A DNA stretch of 64,000 nt from NCBI GenBank assembly GCA_030704615.1, contig CM060733.1:42472001-42536000 (forward strand). The letters are read 5' to 3'. Source of the DNA: Takakia lepidozioides. Its lineage: Eukaryota; Streptophyta; Takakiopsida; Takakiales; Takakiaceae. A program made the translations under genes and the position numbers. Below the pieces are notes generated by a model. It worked only from the letters and a program-made list of their open reading frames with translations. It was not told where the DNA came from and made no database searches. Of this stretch, positions 1 through 10,980 are shown in pieces; the stretch's first letter is position 1; each line of letters begins with the position of its first letter.

Positions 1-505
1 TTGGATCGAAGGTCGAAGGGGTGCTCGGTTCCAAGGGGAATCCCAACCCTTGGATACTTCCGAGGCTTTTTTTCTTTCCAAAGCATGGCGTATATAGCCT
101 TCCGTTTTACGAACCTCTTTTTGAAGGTGGGGCATATAAGTTTTCCAACTAGGGGTTGAGACTTGACCCTATGTTTGTGAGTGCCTTGAGCGCATGCTTG
201 CCCATAGTGAGCAAGATTTTTGTCGCTAAACAAGGAGGAGCAAACATAAAAAAGCTTACGGTTGGAGCGAAAGTGCCTCATTCTTCAATTAGAGAACCTT
301 ATCTCGTGAGGGCGGGAGTCCTTGCATAAGACATAATAGTCTTATAGCATCCCTTTAGGCACGATAGGCGCACTTTGTATGCATTTGTCTTGGTTTTCGT
401 TGCATTTGTATTTGGGTCCGAACCGGCCCCCCTTAAAATTTACTGTCTTTTTCCAGTATTTTTTCTACTTTTTGTTACCTTTGCAAGCCTTTGTTGACCA
501 CCTTG

Positions 506-525
506 AACCCTAAACCCTAAACCCT
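506..525. repeat. Interstitial plant telomere repeat (CCCTAAA)
   Basis: Nearly three CCCTAAA units lie just downstream of the decayed Gypsy pol tail. The same heptamer recurs at about 6409, 24653, 28413, 28978, 31928, 33183 and 39949, so short telomere blocks are a theme of the window and not a chromosome end here. Confidence 0.8.
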
Positions 526-1822
526 TGGACCTGCAATTTGATGGGGTCATAGCCACTCCACTTTTGATTTGGAAATGGTGGGTCTTGGGACAAGCAAAAT
601 TGGATAAAGCTAGGTTTTAATTTGGTCAAACCAATTTTTTTCTCACTTTTTCTTTGGGCCCTGATATTTGAGGTCTGGGCCAATGGTATAATCTCACAAT
701 TGCCACGGTGCAAAGCCCCTACCCTCCCAGGTGTGCTGGGTAGCATTGTCGGTGGCTCCAAAGAAACAATCCATGGATCGAAGATTCTCTTTTTACGCTT
801 AGCATCGAAGCGAGCCTTCCTTCGCCGTTGCAACTGCCTCAATGTGCTGAGCTGCTGCTTGTCGGATTTCATCTAGTCCTTCCAACATCTCGAGTCGTTC
901 CTTTAATGACTCTGATTGTCACCAATCGTTCGGTAATGGCCAATCGTAGAGATGGGATTTCTGTCTCGATTGGCATGATGAACTCTAACCCATAAACCAA
1001 TGAAAAGGGGTATGTCGAGTAGTTACCTTATGGGTTGTGCGAAATGCCCACACGGCCGAAATTAACTTGGTGTCCCAATCCCTTTTGTGCTCCCTGATTG
1101 TCTTGGAGAGAATGTTGCACAGGGTTTGGTTGGCGCGCTCCACCTGCCCACTCGTTTGTGGATGATAAAGGGGCATTGTGATGCTTGATGGAGAATGCCA
1201 CCATCATTTCCTCGATGATGTCGTTGATGAAGTGAGATCCTCTGTCACTCACTATCTCTTTTGGGCATCCGAATCGGGAAATGATATATTTATAAATGAA
1301 AGAGGCGGTTACCTTTGCGTTGGCTCTCTTAACCGCTTTGGCTTCTGCCCACTTGGTCAGATACTTAGTGGCTATAATGATGTAGCGATTTTGTCGACTC
1401 GATGCAGGGTGCACTTCCCCTACATAGTCGATCCCCACTTCTCAAACGGAGCAAGGGGGAGAGTGGGACTAACGGCATTCCGAGCCTGTTATTTCGCTTG
1501 GCGTACCTTTGACAAGAGTCGCATTTTCGCACATGCATGTGCGCATCTTTGAACATGGAGGGCCAGTAGTATCCTACCCTCAAAGCCTTTTGCACTGTGA
1601 GCCGCCCTGCAAAGCGTCCTCCGCACATGCTATCTGGGGAACCTCCTCCGGGGTGATGCATCGGCTCAAGAGTCTATCCAATCCCCTTCTATAAAATTGC
1701 CCTCCCACAAGAGCAAACTTCATGTTGCGCAGTCGAAGCCTTCGTCGCGCATGTCGATCCAATCCTGGGGGAAATTCCAGGGTGCTTAAATAATGAGCTA
1801 AGTGTTCATGGACTCGGCTCAT
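510..1822 (-). pseudogene. Ty3/Gypsy retrotransposon integrase remnant
   Basis: Read on the minus strand this is the C-terminal part of a Gypsy pol polyprotein, broken into several frames. In order: an H2C2 zinc-binding part (GRFAGRLTVQKALRVGYYWP, then CDSCQRYAK, near 1480-1640), the DDE core with WGIDYVG and FGCPKEIVSDRGSHF near 1240-1440, and the YHPQTSGQVERANQ block with the catalytic Glu at about 1135-1170. A basic tail in another frame (RRRKARFDAKRKKRIFDPW) lies near 770-830. Integrase inserts the cDNA copy of the element into host DNA. At least three frame changes make it non-functional. RNase H and reverse transcriptase are not visible downstream, so only the 3' end of pol is present. 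Bases 1-505 probably hold the rest of the element's 3' end, but I recognise nothing there. Confidence 0.85.
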
Positions 1823-3261
1823 TTTGGTATGTCATGCATAAATGAGCTAGGCCCATTGCTATATGGTTGGAATCTCTGGATGATTTTTGGTAGGTTTCTA
1901 GGGGCAATTTACTGCAGCTGGGTACCAAAAATTGGTAAAAAGTCAAAAAAAGGGCTTGGGAACTTAAAGGTTAAATAAGGTAGAGGTATTTAATTCAGAC
2001 CTAAAATCTTTCACGATGAGTACAAATTAATTTTGAAAATGTCCACCACCTTGACATAAAAACTTGCGTCGGTTCTAAGTCACCTAACAAAAAACTTCGA
2101 AACCTTATGATTTTTGAATCCACGCATTCTTTGCTGCATTGGAATCCACTTTAATTTGCTAACAAAAATATACAAAAACTTGACCATTCTAATAGTAGTA
2201 ACTATGCCGAGTGATTAATATATCACTTATTTTGGTACGATCACCTTACTTTTGACAACAGCAAAAAAATTAGGTTTCACTTCAATCACAAAATCGGAAA
2301 CTATGCTCAATTTTCGAACGATTTCCATTGTGGAATACCTCACGGACGAGAGACAGAGCATGATACTGCATATGAGGACTCCTGCCTAAGTCAGCACAGC
2401 CGCTCTCCGCCTTTGACTGGTCCGCTTGCGCTTCCCGAACAACGATCGAAACGAAAGCCACGATCAAGATCCGCATCCTCCTCCTCCATGGCCCTATGCA
2501 CGGACAGCTAGGGTTGCAAGAACCCCTATGCAATCGGAGACGGGGAATTGAGCAATAAATGCTTGGAGAGGAAATGTTGGGGTGACAGAAACGAAATACA
2601 TGAAATTGTGTGCGTGTGATTGCAGTGGAGAACCAAAACAAAAACAAATGAAAAACAGGAGAGGAACGCAAAGATTGCAAGGTGGTATGGAATTGGAAAG
2701 AAGAGCACCGACTAAAACCTTGAAGCGGAGTTTCCCTTGCAACGCAGAGACAGACACTCTCCAGTCAGCAAGTGGAGGGCCCGTTTCCTGACATGCACGA
2801 GGTGGCGGTGCCCCGTTATGAGATCTGCGATTTGCCGGTTTAGCTGGGCTCTAAGAAAATTGAAGGGCAGCCTGCCCCTGCATGCAGCCCGGCTCCAAAA
2901 TGTAAAAATCACCCAGCTATTTGTGCAACTTTGTAGGTCACTATATATCAATGTCTTACATTAAATTTTTTGACTTGTACATTACTAGTGCATAGTGACA
3001 CAAGTAAGGTGAACTCTAAATAATGGTTTTCATCTTTTACTCCCTTGTTCCGAAATAAAAAGCACTTTGATTTCTTCATGTATTTGTACCTCTTCATATA
3101 TTTGTATTCTTCACGTATTTGTATTTATTCTTTTATTTTATTTTACTTTATTGTTTTTTCTTAAAAAAAGGGGACACCTGGGGAGCGACAGCTCACAAAT
3201 CAGGCCCCTTAACAGTGAGAGGAGAAAATAACCTCTTTCACAGTAACCTGCGCCGCGAGGC
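1823..3261. other. No gene recognised; AT-rich spacer
   Basis: About 1.4 kb without convincing coding signal. The short reading frames at 2280-2960 occur on both strands with no recognisable motif. Positions 3040-3165 are an AT-rich, T-biased stretch with repeated TTTGTA words. I see no RNA gene or promoter. Confidence 0.5.
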
Positions 3262-3303
3262 ATAGGAACGGGACCAGGAAACGGGGAGAAGAGTATGCCA
3301 CAC

Positions 3304-3376
3304 CCGTCAGTAGCAAGATTCGACCCCAGAATCGCCTCGGTCGCACTTAGTGCTCTTAGCCAACTGAGCTACCGAC
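3304..3376 (-). other. tRNA-like sequence (possible SINE head or tRNA relic)
   Basis: The minus strand carries a good internal A box (TAGCTCAGTTGG) and a weaker B box (GGGTCGAATCT) at tRNA-like spacing, and the outer seven bases at each end can pair. The acceptor stem overlaps the usual linker bases before the D arm and the T stem pairs poorly, so it does not fold as a normal tRNA. A tRNA-derived SINE head or pseudogene fits best. The duplicate is at 21590-21662. Confidence 0.4.
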
Positions 3377-4021
3377 TGTTGGTTTTTAATTTCCGAATGG
3401 TAAATCACAAAAAATCAAAAGTGATCACGGAAATCACTGCAGAGAAGCCGTCGTCAACACACACAAGGAATCTGATACTCAGAGTGCCTGCACATCTTCC
3501 AATGATATGAAAAACTCTGGTCTACATCTCCTAGTAGAAGTCTATCTTAACGCTATTTGGTTCACTTCACTCACCGCCAAGTGTAGCCAAAACACAACTT
3601 CAAGAATATTCACACCTAATCTCAATTCTCAATGGCACCTGATGCCCAGTGCACTACAACACACAACCGCGCCTTGGTGTTGAACCAATTGACCTGCCGA
3701 CTCCCCTGGAAACAAAATTATTCTGGAATATCCTGCAAACTTGTCACACCATCGTATCAGTGTAACACAAAGCTGATGAACTCATTGATTGGTTCATGAA
3801 AACATACTTGTCATTAATTTGTGTCCCTTTTTCACAGGTTCTTGAAGTTGGTCCGTGGTTGAATACAGAAGCAGTCTAACTTAGTAGTATACTTCTGTAG
3901 CGTGGAAAGGTGTGACAGCAACAAGAGAATATATAGAAATGTCACCAAACACAAAAAAATAGAGCCAGTATCCCAATGAACCTTCTCAATACTCCATGAG
4001 CCATCACAAAATTTGTCCCCG

Positions 4022-6331
4022 TCACTCCTTGATAGAACGTAAGAAATCACATAACACGCGGTCAAACAAATCCTCCGCTTCTACCTGTCCAATATAGCCA
4101 ATTAAACGATTATCTTGGCATTCAGATTGGAGTTTAGCTGGCTTCTTTGCAGGATAGGCAACTACCAAGCTGATGCAACCATCTTTGCATGCGGCAAGCA
4201 CCCTCGTTTTGGACTCGGAACTATTCTTGTACATCTGTTCCGGATCTGTAGTTGCCACTGCTCTAGCCCACTGCACCTCAGATCGCAGCTTCAGTTGACA
4301 GAAGACAGGAATCTTCAAATTCCCAAGTCTCACAACAAAAAGAACATCAGCTCCAGATCTGTCGTCAAAAATGAGGCATGGTGGACGAGATTTCTCTTCA
4401 GCATCAAGAAATTTACTTACGGTGTGGATCCTATATGACTCCCTCCACACTCCTTCACCTTCACCGGTAATCGTTGGCTTGTCCCTTGCGAATTTTGGAG
4501 GCAGGGTTGCATCCTTGAAACAGCACATATCGGCCAACAATTTTGTGCCGTCAAACAGCTTGGCCACATGAACTGTGAAAAGTTTCTCCCATGCCCTACC
4601 CATTGCACTGGGATCATCCTTGCAATTAACCATGTAGTCTTTGAGTGATTTCTCAAATGAATGGTTGTTTTTCAAGTAGTTCATGATGCTATGATGGACT
4701 GTCGGTTCGACTATAGAGAAAGTGAATTGGGAACCTGTTGAATGGTGTAGCTGTCCAAGGCCACACTCGAGCAAAGTCATATCTCCGTCCGTTGAAACGG
4801 TATGTTCTCCCCTCCCTGCATAGGCAAAGGAGGTTCCTATTCTTTGCACCAAGGAAGCACCATTGAATGATTCTTCTTTCAGGACAAATGTGCCTTTTGC
4901 TCCACACAGAGCGCTCACAGCATAATAAATGGAAGTGCTGTCATTGGTGTCGCTTGTGATCTCCTTGAAATAGTTGTCTACTACGGTTATATCCCATCTT
5001 CCTCCAGCCTTCCTCAGAAGGCGCTCGACACAACTTACCAAACACCTTCGACGGCCTCTGAACTTTTCCAGCAGATACTGGGCATTGTCCTCCATATGAT
5101 CATCCTCTAGCTTCAGGTACTCGCTGCAGAATTTCAGAACCTGACGCACATCTGTCCATGAAGAAAATGGAGCAGAAGAAAATTGAACCGGGCCACCACC
5201 CCCTTCTTTTGCAATCTGCGAACCTATGTCCGCTTCCAGCTTCAAAAAGCTGACACCTGTACCAGCAACAAATACTTTCTGCTTTGGCAACGATGTAGAT
5301 GGCCGCACTAGGGCTTTGATCAACGGAGAATAAATGGACCTTAGCTCTTTCATCTCGGGGGATTCGTAGTCATTTACATTTGTCCTTCCCAACACCTGCG
5401 CTTCATCCAGAACTACAGTGAAAGTGCCAACCTTCCCCTCTAAATCCGTCCACAGTTTTTTTATCCTAGCACTTAGCCCCTCTGAATCTTCCAGGGAAGT
5501 AACCACGTTAAAAAGTTTCCGAGTAAGCACATCATATAGATCGTTACGATCTGCACCAAGGAAAGCACGGAATTGCACCTGGAGCATGAGCCATTGCAGA
5601 GGACTCAAATCAGGAATTTCTTGGTGACAAAATTCCAAGATTAACAACCTTGAAAGAATGGCACACCTCATACGTTTCATCACATTCCTGTGATTCATTG
5701 CCTTATCGACCTCTATCTCGTGAGAACTCACAGAGGCGACATCATCTGACCCACCGTTTCCTTTGGTTTTAGCTGTCCAAAAAAAACCCCACTTCTCTGC
5801 AAGCAGCTCGTAAAGAAACCGAGTTTTCCCACTCCCACTCACTCCAACAACTGGCACAACACCAGTCGAGCCATCATTCGCTCGTTCCCACAAATCACCA
5901 ACATCTTCAGTCCAACGAGCAGTTAATTTATCCAGTAAAATGCTTGGATAACCACGGTGGTCGAGTGGCACACCGTTCTGTATAGACAAATTGCACCCCA
6001 TCTTTTTGAACGTGTCCAAAAACTCAGAAAATTTCAATTTCCATTCTTGCATAACCACCTTCACTGATTCTGTAAGCAAAACCCACACACTTTCTGTCAC
6101 TCCTGACAGATCCATGTATCTGAAGAAAAATAAGAGCATCCTATCTTGCAAATAATTGAACAATACAAAAGATACACCAACAAAGCCTATGACCAAAGAA
6201 AATGCAAAGAGAAGGGGAACATGGAAGGGAAGGCCAAGTAACAGAGTAGCTCTACCTGAAAACCCGTTTCCAGAGGTTTTCAATCTCTTCGCAGATCTCT
6301 CTCCCCCTGCAAATATGTCAGATTTTGTCAA
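4022..6331 (-). CDS. Crinkler-like (CR) P-loop NTPase with C-terminal PD-(D/E)XK-like nuclease domain, copy 1
   Basis: An open frame of 769 codons. Residues about 163-170 form a P-loop (GVSGSGKT), 304-310 a Walker B strand (FTVVLDE), 353-359 a sensor-like strand (VFVAGTG), and 426-429 an arginine cluster (GRRR). The last 110 residues hold GAD (660-662) followed by QLK (679-681), which fits the D...(E/Q)xK core of restriction-endonuclease-fold nucleases. This order matches the NTPase-nuclease form of Crinkler/RHS-type (CR) proteins, known as secreted or intracellular effectors and also found in free-living eukaryotes. The function here is inferred from architecture. The first 70 residues are doubtful: a hydrophobic stretch at 30-70 reads through a probable 136-nt intron (6120-6255). 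Using the splice sites, the upstream exon reads in another frame (EICEEIENLWKRVF, joined to RYMDLSG). The true start probably lies further upstream, perhaps in the exon at 7501-7764. Confidence 0.75.
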   Translation of the reverse strand: MTKSDIFAGGERSAKRLKTSGNGFSGRATLLLGLPFHVPLLFAFSLVIGFVGVSFVLFNYLQDRMLLFFFRYMDLSGVTESVWVLLTESVKVVMQEWKLKFSEFLDTFKKMGCNLSIQNGVPLDHRGYPSILLDKLTARWTEDVGDLWERANDGSTGVVPVVGVSGSGKTRFLYELLAEKWGFFWTAKTKGNGGSDDVASVSSHEIEVDKAMNHRNVMKRMRCAILSRLLILEFCHQEIPDLSPLQWLMLQVQFRAFLGADRNDLYDVLTRKLFNVVTSLEDSEGLSARIKKLWTDLEGKVGTFTVVLDEAQVLGRTNVNDYESPEMKELRSIYSPLIKALVRPSTSLPKQKVFVAGTGVSFLKLEADIGSQIAKEGGGGPVQFSSAPFSSWTDVRQVLKFCSEYLKLEDDHMEDNAQYLLEKFRGRRRCLVSCVERLLRKAGGRWDITVVDNYFKEITSDTNDSTSIYYAVSALCGAKGTFVLKEESFNGASLVQRIGTSFAYAGRGEHTVSTDGDMTLLECGLGQLHHSTGSQFTFSIVEPTVHHSIMNYLKNNHSFEKSLKDYMVNCKDDPSAMGRAWEKLFTVHVAKLFDGTKLLADMCCFKDATLPPKFARDKPTITGEGEGVWRESYRIHTVSKFLDAEEKSRPPCLIFDDRSGADVLFVVRLGNLKIPVFCQLKLRSEVQWARAVATTDPEQMYKNSSESKTRVLAACKDGCISLVVAYPAKKPAKLQSECQDNRLIGYIGQVEAEDLFDRVLCDFLRSIKE
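6120..6255 (-). other. Probable GT-AG intron in CR gene copy 1
   Basis: On the minus strand TTTTCAG/GTAGAG is followed 136 nt later by a pyrimidine-rich CTTATTTTTCTTCAG acceptor. The interval is T-rich, which is why its translation looks like a membrane segment. The equivalent intron in copy 2 is 24364-24499. Confidence 0.65.
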
Positions 6332-6408
6332 ATTTCAAAAGATCTGCATTCATCCAAACTCTTACCATGGAATTACTGATGAAACTGCTGTTGTATGGCA
6401 GCATCCTG

Positions 6409-6420
6409 TAACCCTAAACC
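6409..6420. repeat. Short telomere-type motif upstream of CR gene
   Basis: TAACCCTAAACC, just under two units. In the duplicate (24653-24671) the tract is longer and is followed by about 90 bp absent here. That extra segment contains a second, degenerate copy of the CR exon (24725-24775). The deletion joint in copy 1 therefore lies at the telomere-like motif. Confidence 0.6.
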
Positions 6421-6610
6421 AAATCTCTCTCCCACTGCATATATGTCAGACTCCACCCATCACAGAGTGTGTCCTGGCCTTGAAAGAGGCCCTCCCACAC
6501 TTTACACAGTCACTTCAAGATCTCTCCTCTTGCCCATGGTGACACAAGGAGGGAGGTAGAAGGTGCTGTAGATTCTTGGGAGAGCTTCGCCACTTCTGCT
6601 GCTAATAGAG

Positions 6611-7087
6611 TCATGGAAGGAAACTAATTACCTGTGGTAGAGCAGTAAATTGGTGGACCCATGAGGTCAAGCTCAAGATTGCTGAGAGGCAGGCGCTCTA
6701 TAAGGACTGCTGTAATATCAAAGATGAAAAAATGCTCTGGTCTAGATACTACCAACTGCGTAAAGAGGTCAATCAGCTTGTAAGGGATCAGAAGAGGCTT
6801 TACTGGGAGAAGTTGTACAGTGACATAAACTTAACCCACCATGGTCGTAATGACAAAAGATTATGGTTGGCCTTACAGCCAATCATCATAAGACCAACAA
6901 TTGCACAACCAATACATGTACCCTACCTCGATCTTGGCAAGAACCACAACAGTGATAGACAATGTATATAGACTGGGAAAACGTAACACACCGAAGAGAA
7001 AAGAAGACAAGAACGCAGAACACTTTAAACCTGCCCTCATCCGCCGCAATCTGACCCACCTTAAGAAAATAATAGTCCTTTAGGTCT
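6611..7087 (+). pseudogene. LINE fragment (endonuclease-RT linker), copy 1
   Basis: The plus strand reads a non-LTR retrotransposon linker: WWTHEVKLKIAERQALYKDC, then WSRYYQLRKEVNQLVRDQKR and RLWLALQP. The W..EV..I..R..LYK...W..Y..LR.EV..L.R..KR pattern is typical of the segment between APE endonuclease and reverse transcriptase. Neither catalytic domain is present. Three further copies are at 24933-25407, 26191-26655 and 42343-42820. Confidence 0.6.
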
Positions 7088-7500
7088 GGAAACCTTCAAG
7101 TGCAAACCCTGTTACCTGCTGGGGGTGCTACAAAAGAATAAACCACAAGTATCAACCAACAAAACGACTTGGAATAAAAATAGAAGAGGGTGTAAGGACA
7201 GCAATCACTGTACTATTGATAACATACCAGCAGCTTCAGAGGGTTCAAAGCAAAAAACATAACGAGAAAAAAACAAACCATAAACGCTACCAAGAAGCTG
7301 CTTGTAATGCTGCAAATATCTCAAGATACTAGATTCAGTTTGAAATACCCTGTCCTGGCTGTCGCGCTTTGGATGAAATGCCTTCTTGAATCCTCTTCTG
7401 TTCCCAGTACCAGCCAAGAATCTACATAACCTAATAGATGTAGGTTATTTGTCAAATTGCAGACATTATCTTAAGAAATTTCTGCAAACAAGAACACACA

Positions 7501-7764
7501 CTAACCTTCTATTTGTGCAGCTGGCATTGCGTCCCCATCAACAAGCACCGCGAAGTCTTTCGATTGTCCTGCTGTTGATCCACATGAATCCCTTACCTCT
7601 TCAATGGTTACGCCCTCATAGGCTGCTAGCTCACAAAACAGAAGTGTTTCAGGACGCAGGTCAGTCCGCTTAGCAATTCTGGAAATATCGAGCGTCCCCT
7701 TGTCATCGGTAGCGGTTACCTCCCATGACCGCTTGGCTGTACGGAGCCAGATTTTTGGCTTCAT
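7501..7764 (-). CDS. Putative first exon (header) of CR gene copy 1
   Basis: An 87-codon minus-strand frame beginning MKPKIWLRTAKRSWEV and ending at a consensus-like donor (AGAAG/GTTAGT). It lies about 1.2 kb upstream of the CR NTPase-nuclease frame, in the same direction and just outside the duplicated block. CR proteins usually carry a small N-terminal header, often ubiquitin-like, so I read this as that module. No splice product can be proven from DNA alone. The corresponding exons near the other two CR genes (27471-27809 and 46367-46630) are different in sequence. Confidence 0.45.
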   Translation of the reverse strand: MKPKIWLRTAKRSWEVTATDDKGTLDISRIAKRTDLRPETLLFCELAAYEGVTIEEVRDSCGSTAGQSKDFAVLVDGDAMPAAQIEG

Positions 7765-8419
7765 CCTGATCTTTCACGACCATACACTTGCACTCGCAAG
7801 AATATGCCAAAACTAGATCTGAAACAAAGAGAGAAACTAACATTTAATAAACCTGCACTGCTAGTTGGCAAAGACATGCTCGCTCACATAAACAATCGCG
7901 ATCAATCATAACATAAAGCAAACAAGGAAAAACGCCTTTAACCTAGAAGCAAGAAAGACTTCACACGAAACCCTAGGTGAACAGAACTGAAGCGAAAGCG
8001 ACAAAGGAAGCAGTAAAAAGTTGTTCGCAAGCAACACTCACACAACACCTGCGAGGTTTTGATAAACGAAGTTGAATATGAACAATTGGAAAAAAGTACC
8101 TCCAATGCACACAACTAGCCAACTACCAGGCACATGATCGAGAGAAACATGATCGCGCGACGACGAAGGCAAGCCAAGTGCAAAAGGCGAAAGCATGAGA
8201 GTGCAAGACTCTTTGTTTGGTGCTGCTGCTTAGGGTTTCGGGAGCTTCTATGAGCCGTCGATGGGTTCAGATTGGAGGGTCGAGGGCCGTTGGATGGGAG
8301 TTCCCGTGTGGAATTTGCGATGATGATCTGCAACTGGGCTATTCGGGTTTGTGCGGGTTCACGGAACCCTACTCACGGGTTCAGGGCTGGAACTGGGTTA
8401 TGAGTTATGACCAGTGTTG

Positions 8420-8645
8420 AGCGGGTATTGAATTTTCATTTACCCTCAGGGTAAGGGTAACCTGAATTTTTAGAAAAGATTTACCCGCCGGGTCAGGGTA
8501 TTAATATTTTTCAAATGGAAAGTAAGGGTCGCTTCCGGGTAATGCACACATACGCCGGGTCAGGGTATAACCGGGTACTCTCAAAATATAACCTGAGGGT
8601 AAGGTTATTTAACGGATCCAGGTAATTTGGTATTACCCCCCAAAT
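8420..8645. repeat. Low-complexity GGGTAA/GGGTCA-type repeats
   Basis: Degenerate short repeats built from GGGTAAGGGTAACC, CCGGGTCAGGGTA and close variants over about 220 bp. No coding potential. From 8645 to about 9300 I see no supported gene. Confidence 0.5.
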
Positions 8646-9319
8646 AAGTTTAAGTTTAGGTAGGGCGAGGGTAGGATGAAAGTCAATTTTCAGAAGGATT
8701 TAATATGATGTGGCAATATAAACAATATAAACCAATGAGATTCTAAAATTCTAACCAGAAGAAATTAAAATATATTTCAAAATATAACGTTATTAAGCAA
8801 AAGTTTCAATCCCAAGAGTATGAAAGGAAAAATTTCGATAATTGAAAAACAGGGGGAGTGGAAAAAGGAGCGATGGCGGAGCTACGAGACAACCTCCAAT
8901 GGTCATCTGAAAACTTCTTCCATCTCTATCAGATCCTTTCGACTTCCAGCTTACTTTCAACTCGCAAATACTCCCAAGCTCAGCTTTCAAATGATATGCA
9001 CATTAGGAGTTTTTGTTTGGTTTTCTTTCAAAACTCTCTTCTTCAGTGTTCATCCTAACACCTTACTTCCTTTCATCTCCATCTCGGTTGCTTGCATCAT
9101 CCCTAATCCACCCACCACAGCCGTCTCTAGCTTTTAAGCCGTTTGCTTTCTACAGTGACATTTCCCGCCTATACCCCCTTCCTCTACATTTCCCGTCTCT
9201 CTTAAGCTCCATAACTCACACACCCAGCGGAGTCCTTAAAACACCTTCTGTTTTTCTACATTTGTTAACTATGGCTCCCGGAAGCAACCAGCTGCGTAAC
9301 AACGAGAAGATGGTGACTC

Positions 9320-10980
9320 GTGGGAATATCCGAGGGCAACAGAGTATTCACAGAAGACCCAACCTGTCGGTATGGGCTTTTTTATGGCACACCAAGCTCG
9401 ATCCAGGATAGCTTCTGCCAGTGGTTCAGTAAGATATCCCTCCCCTCCCATTCCCATCAACCCTCTCTCTCCTCCCCAACCACTTCTCAAAACACCCAGG
9501 CTAAACTCCTTCATTCCGAACATTCCGAACCCTCCAATTTTGGAGGAACCACCAGCAGATTGGGAGGAGGAGAGCGCTCTTAATCAAGATGATCTGGACA
9601 AGGACTACCCCATGATCAATATGAACATCCCAGAACGGCAAAGGAGAGTCACAACAATGGAGGAGACAGGTCACAACGCAAGACACATGGCTCCCCGGAA
9701 GACTACAATTTTGTGCCTTAACCCTACCCAACTCAACACGTCCGATTGGGCTGGTGAATATCTATGCACCTAATAATTATGCTGACAGAGCAGAATTCTG
9801 GATCACTCTCAACACCAAAATGAGGGAACAACCTTCAATAGACAGCTGGATAGTTTCTAGAGATTTTAATATGGTGGAGATGCAAGAGGATAGAAGAGGT
9901 GCGGGGTCATTTACCTCGAACCCAGAAGAAATGGACCAGTGGTTCAACTGCTCGCAAACACATAACCTCACGGAAACAGTGCCAATCTTTGGACAGTCAT
10001 CAAACATCACCTTTACATGGTCCAATAACCGTTCTCTTGCAGATCTAAGTATGGCTCGTCTTGATAGGGCTTATCTTTCCCTTGACCTAGTTCAATATGC
10101 AAAGAGAGCCCCACAAGAACCAATACCCTTAAGCTTCGACCATGCTCCAATTACTCTCTCCATAACCTTACCGGATTCTTACAGAAGGGGTAGAGGCCTT
10201 TACAAAATAAATAACCTCCTCCTTAAGCTGCCAAGCTTCAAGCAGGGCCTGCTGAGGGCTTGGACTCAGGCGGGAAGTGACCTCCTGGACCCTACGCATC
10301 TCTTTCTGGCCAAGTTGAAGGCTGTCAACATTGAAAGTCAGAGGATGAGTCAAGAACTAGCAAGTATCAGAAAGAGAAAGGTCATGGCCTTAAATAAATG
10401 TGTTAGTCAAGATTAGAATCTACTCGTTGTGATGAAGATACATACCGTACGTATGTGGATAGGCCAGAAACAACCTTGATATTCATCACAAAATCCAAGA
10501 GAGGAAGTGGAAACTGCAGGCGGGTGTCAACTGGTCTACAAAAGGAGAAAAAATGAATAAATATTTTTTCGACAAAACAAGATTGAGACATGCCTCTCAA
10601 ACAATATCAGAGCTCATTGACTAGCCATCAGGCACTTCAACTTCTACACCAAAGACCATGCCCAAGTTGGTTGGCAGGCATTTCCATAATTTTTTTCATA
10701 GCGACCTCGACTTCCTGCAACCAACAGAAGAACAAACATTCTGCTTGATCCACACCCCTACCCTAATGTCCCACCACGTCGCTTCCCAATTAGAAGGAGA
10801 TTTCACAGATATAGAACTGGGTGAGGCTTTATCCAAACTATAGAACAACAAATCTCCGGGCATAGATGGTATATCCATGGAATTTTATAAAGCATTGTGG
10901 CCGGAAATCTCAAGGGATTTCACTGCAATGGCAAACCACTTGTTTCAACAGGGACACATGCCCCCCAAATGATGGTCAAA
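9320..10980 (+). pseudogene. LINE (L1-like) retrotransposon remnant: APE endonuclease and start of RT
   Basis: Positions 9754-10416 encode the C-terminal half of an APE-type endonuclease: NIYAPNN, then RDFNMVEMQEDRRG (normally GDFN), FTWSNNR, ARLDRAYLSLD and FDHAPI. A basic linker follows. After several stops, 10640-10976 gives the N-terminal motif of a LINE reverse transcriptase (NNKSPGIDGISMEFYKALWP). The sequence then ends abruptly near 10980, before the catalytic YADD region. Such enzymes nick genomic DNA and reverse-transcribe their RNA from the nick. The copy is 3'-truncated, carries stops and is dead. Confidence 0.8.

Larger units (their letters stand above)
3262..7353. repeat. 4.1-kb segmental duplication, copy 1
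   Basis: Positions 3262-7353 match 21540-25688 almost base for base, in the same orientation. Both run from a shared TAGGAACGGGA start to a shared CCCTGTCCT end. The unit holds a tRNA-like sequence, the CR NTPase-nuclease gene and a LINE linker fragment. The main difference is about 90 bp near the telomere motif, present in copy 2 and missing here. Outside the limits the flanks are unrelated, so the unit moved or duplicated as a block. Confidence 0.9.

Noticed and set aside
6180-6250. Transmembrane segment at the N-terminus of the CR protein
   Set aside because: The hydrophobic stretch coincides with a T-rich interval bounded by good splice sites.
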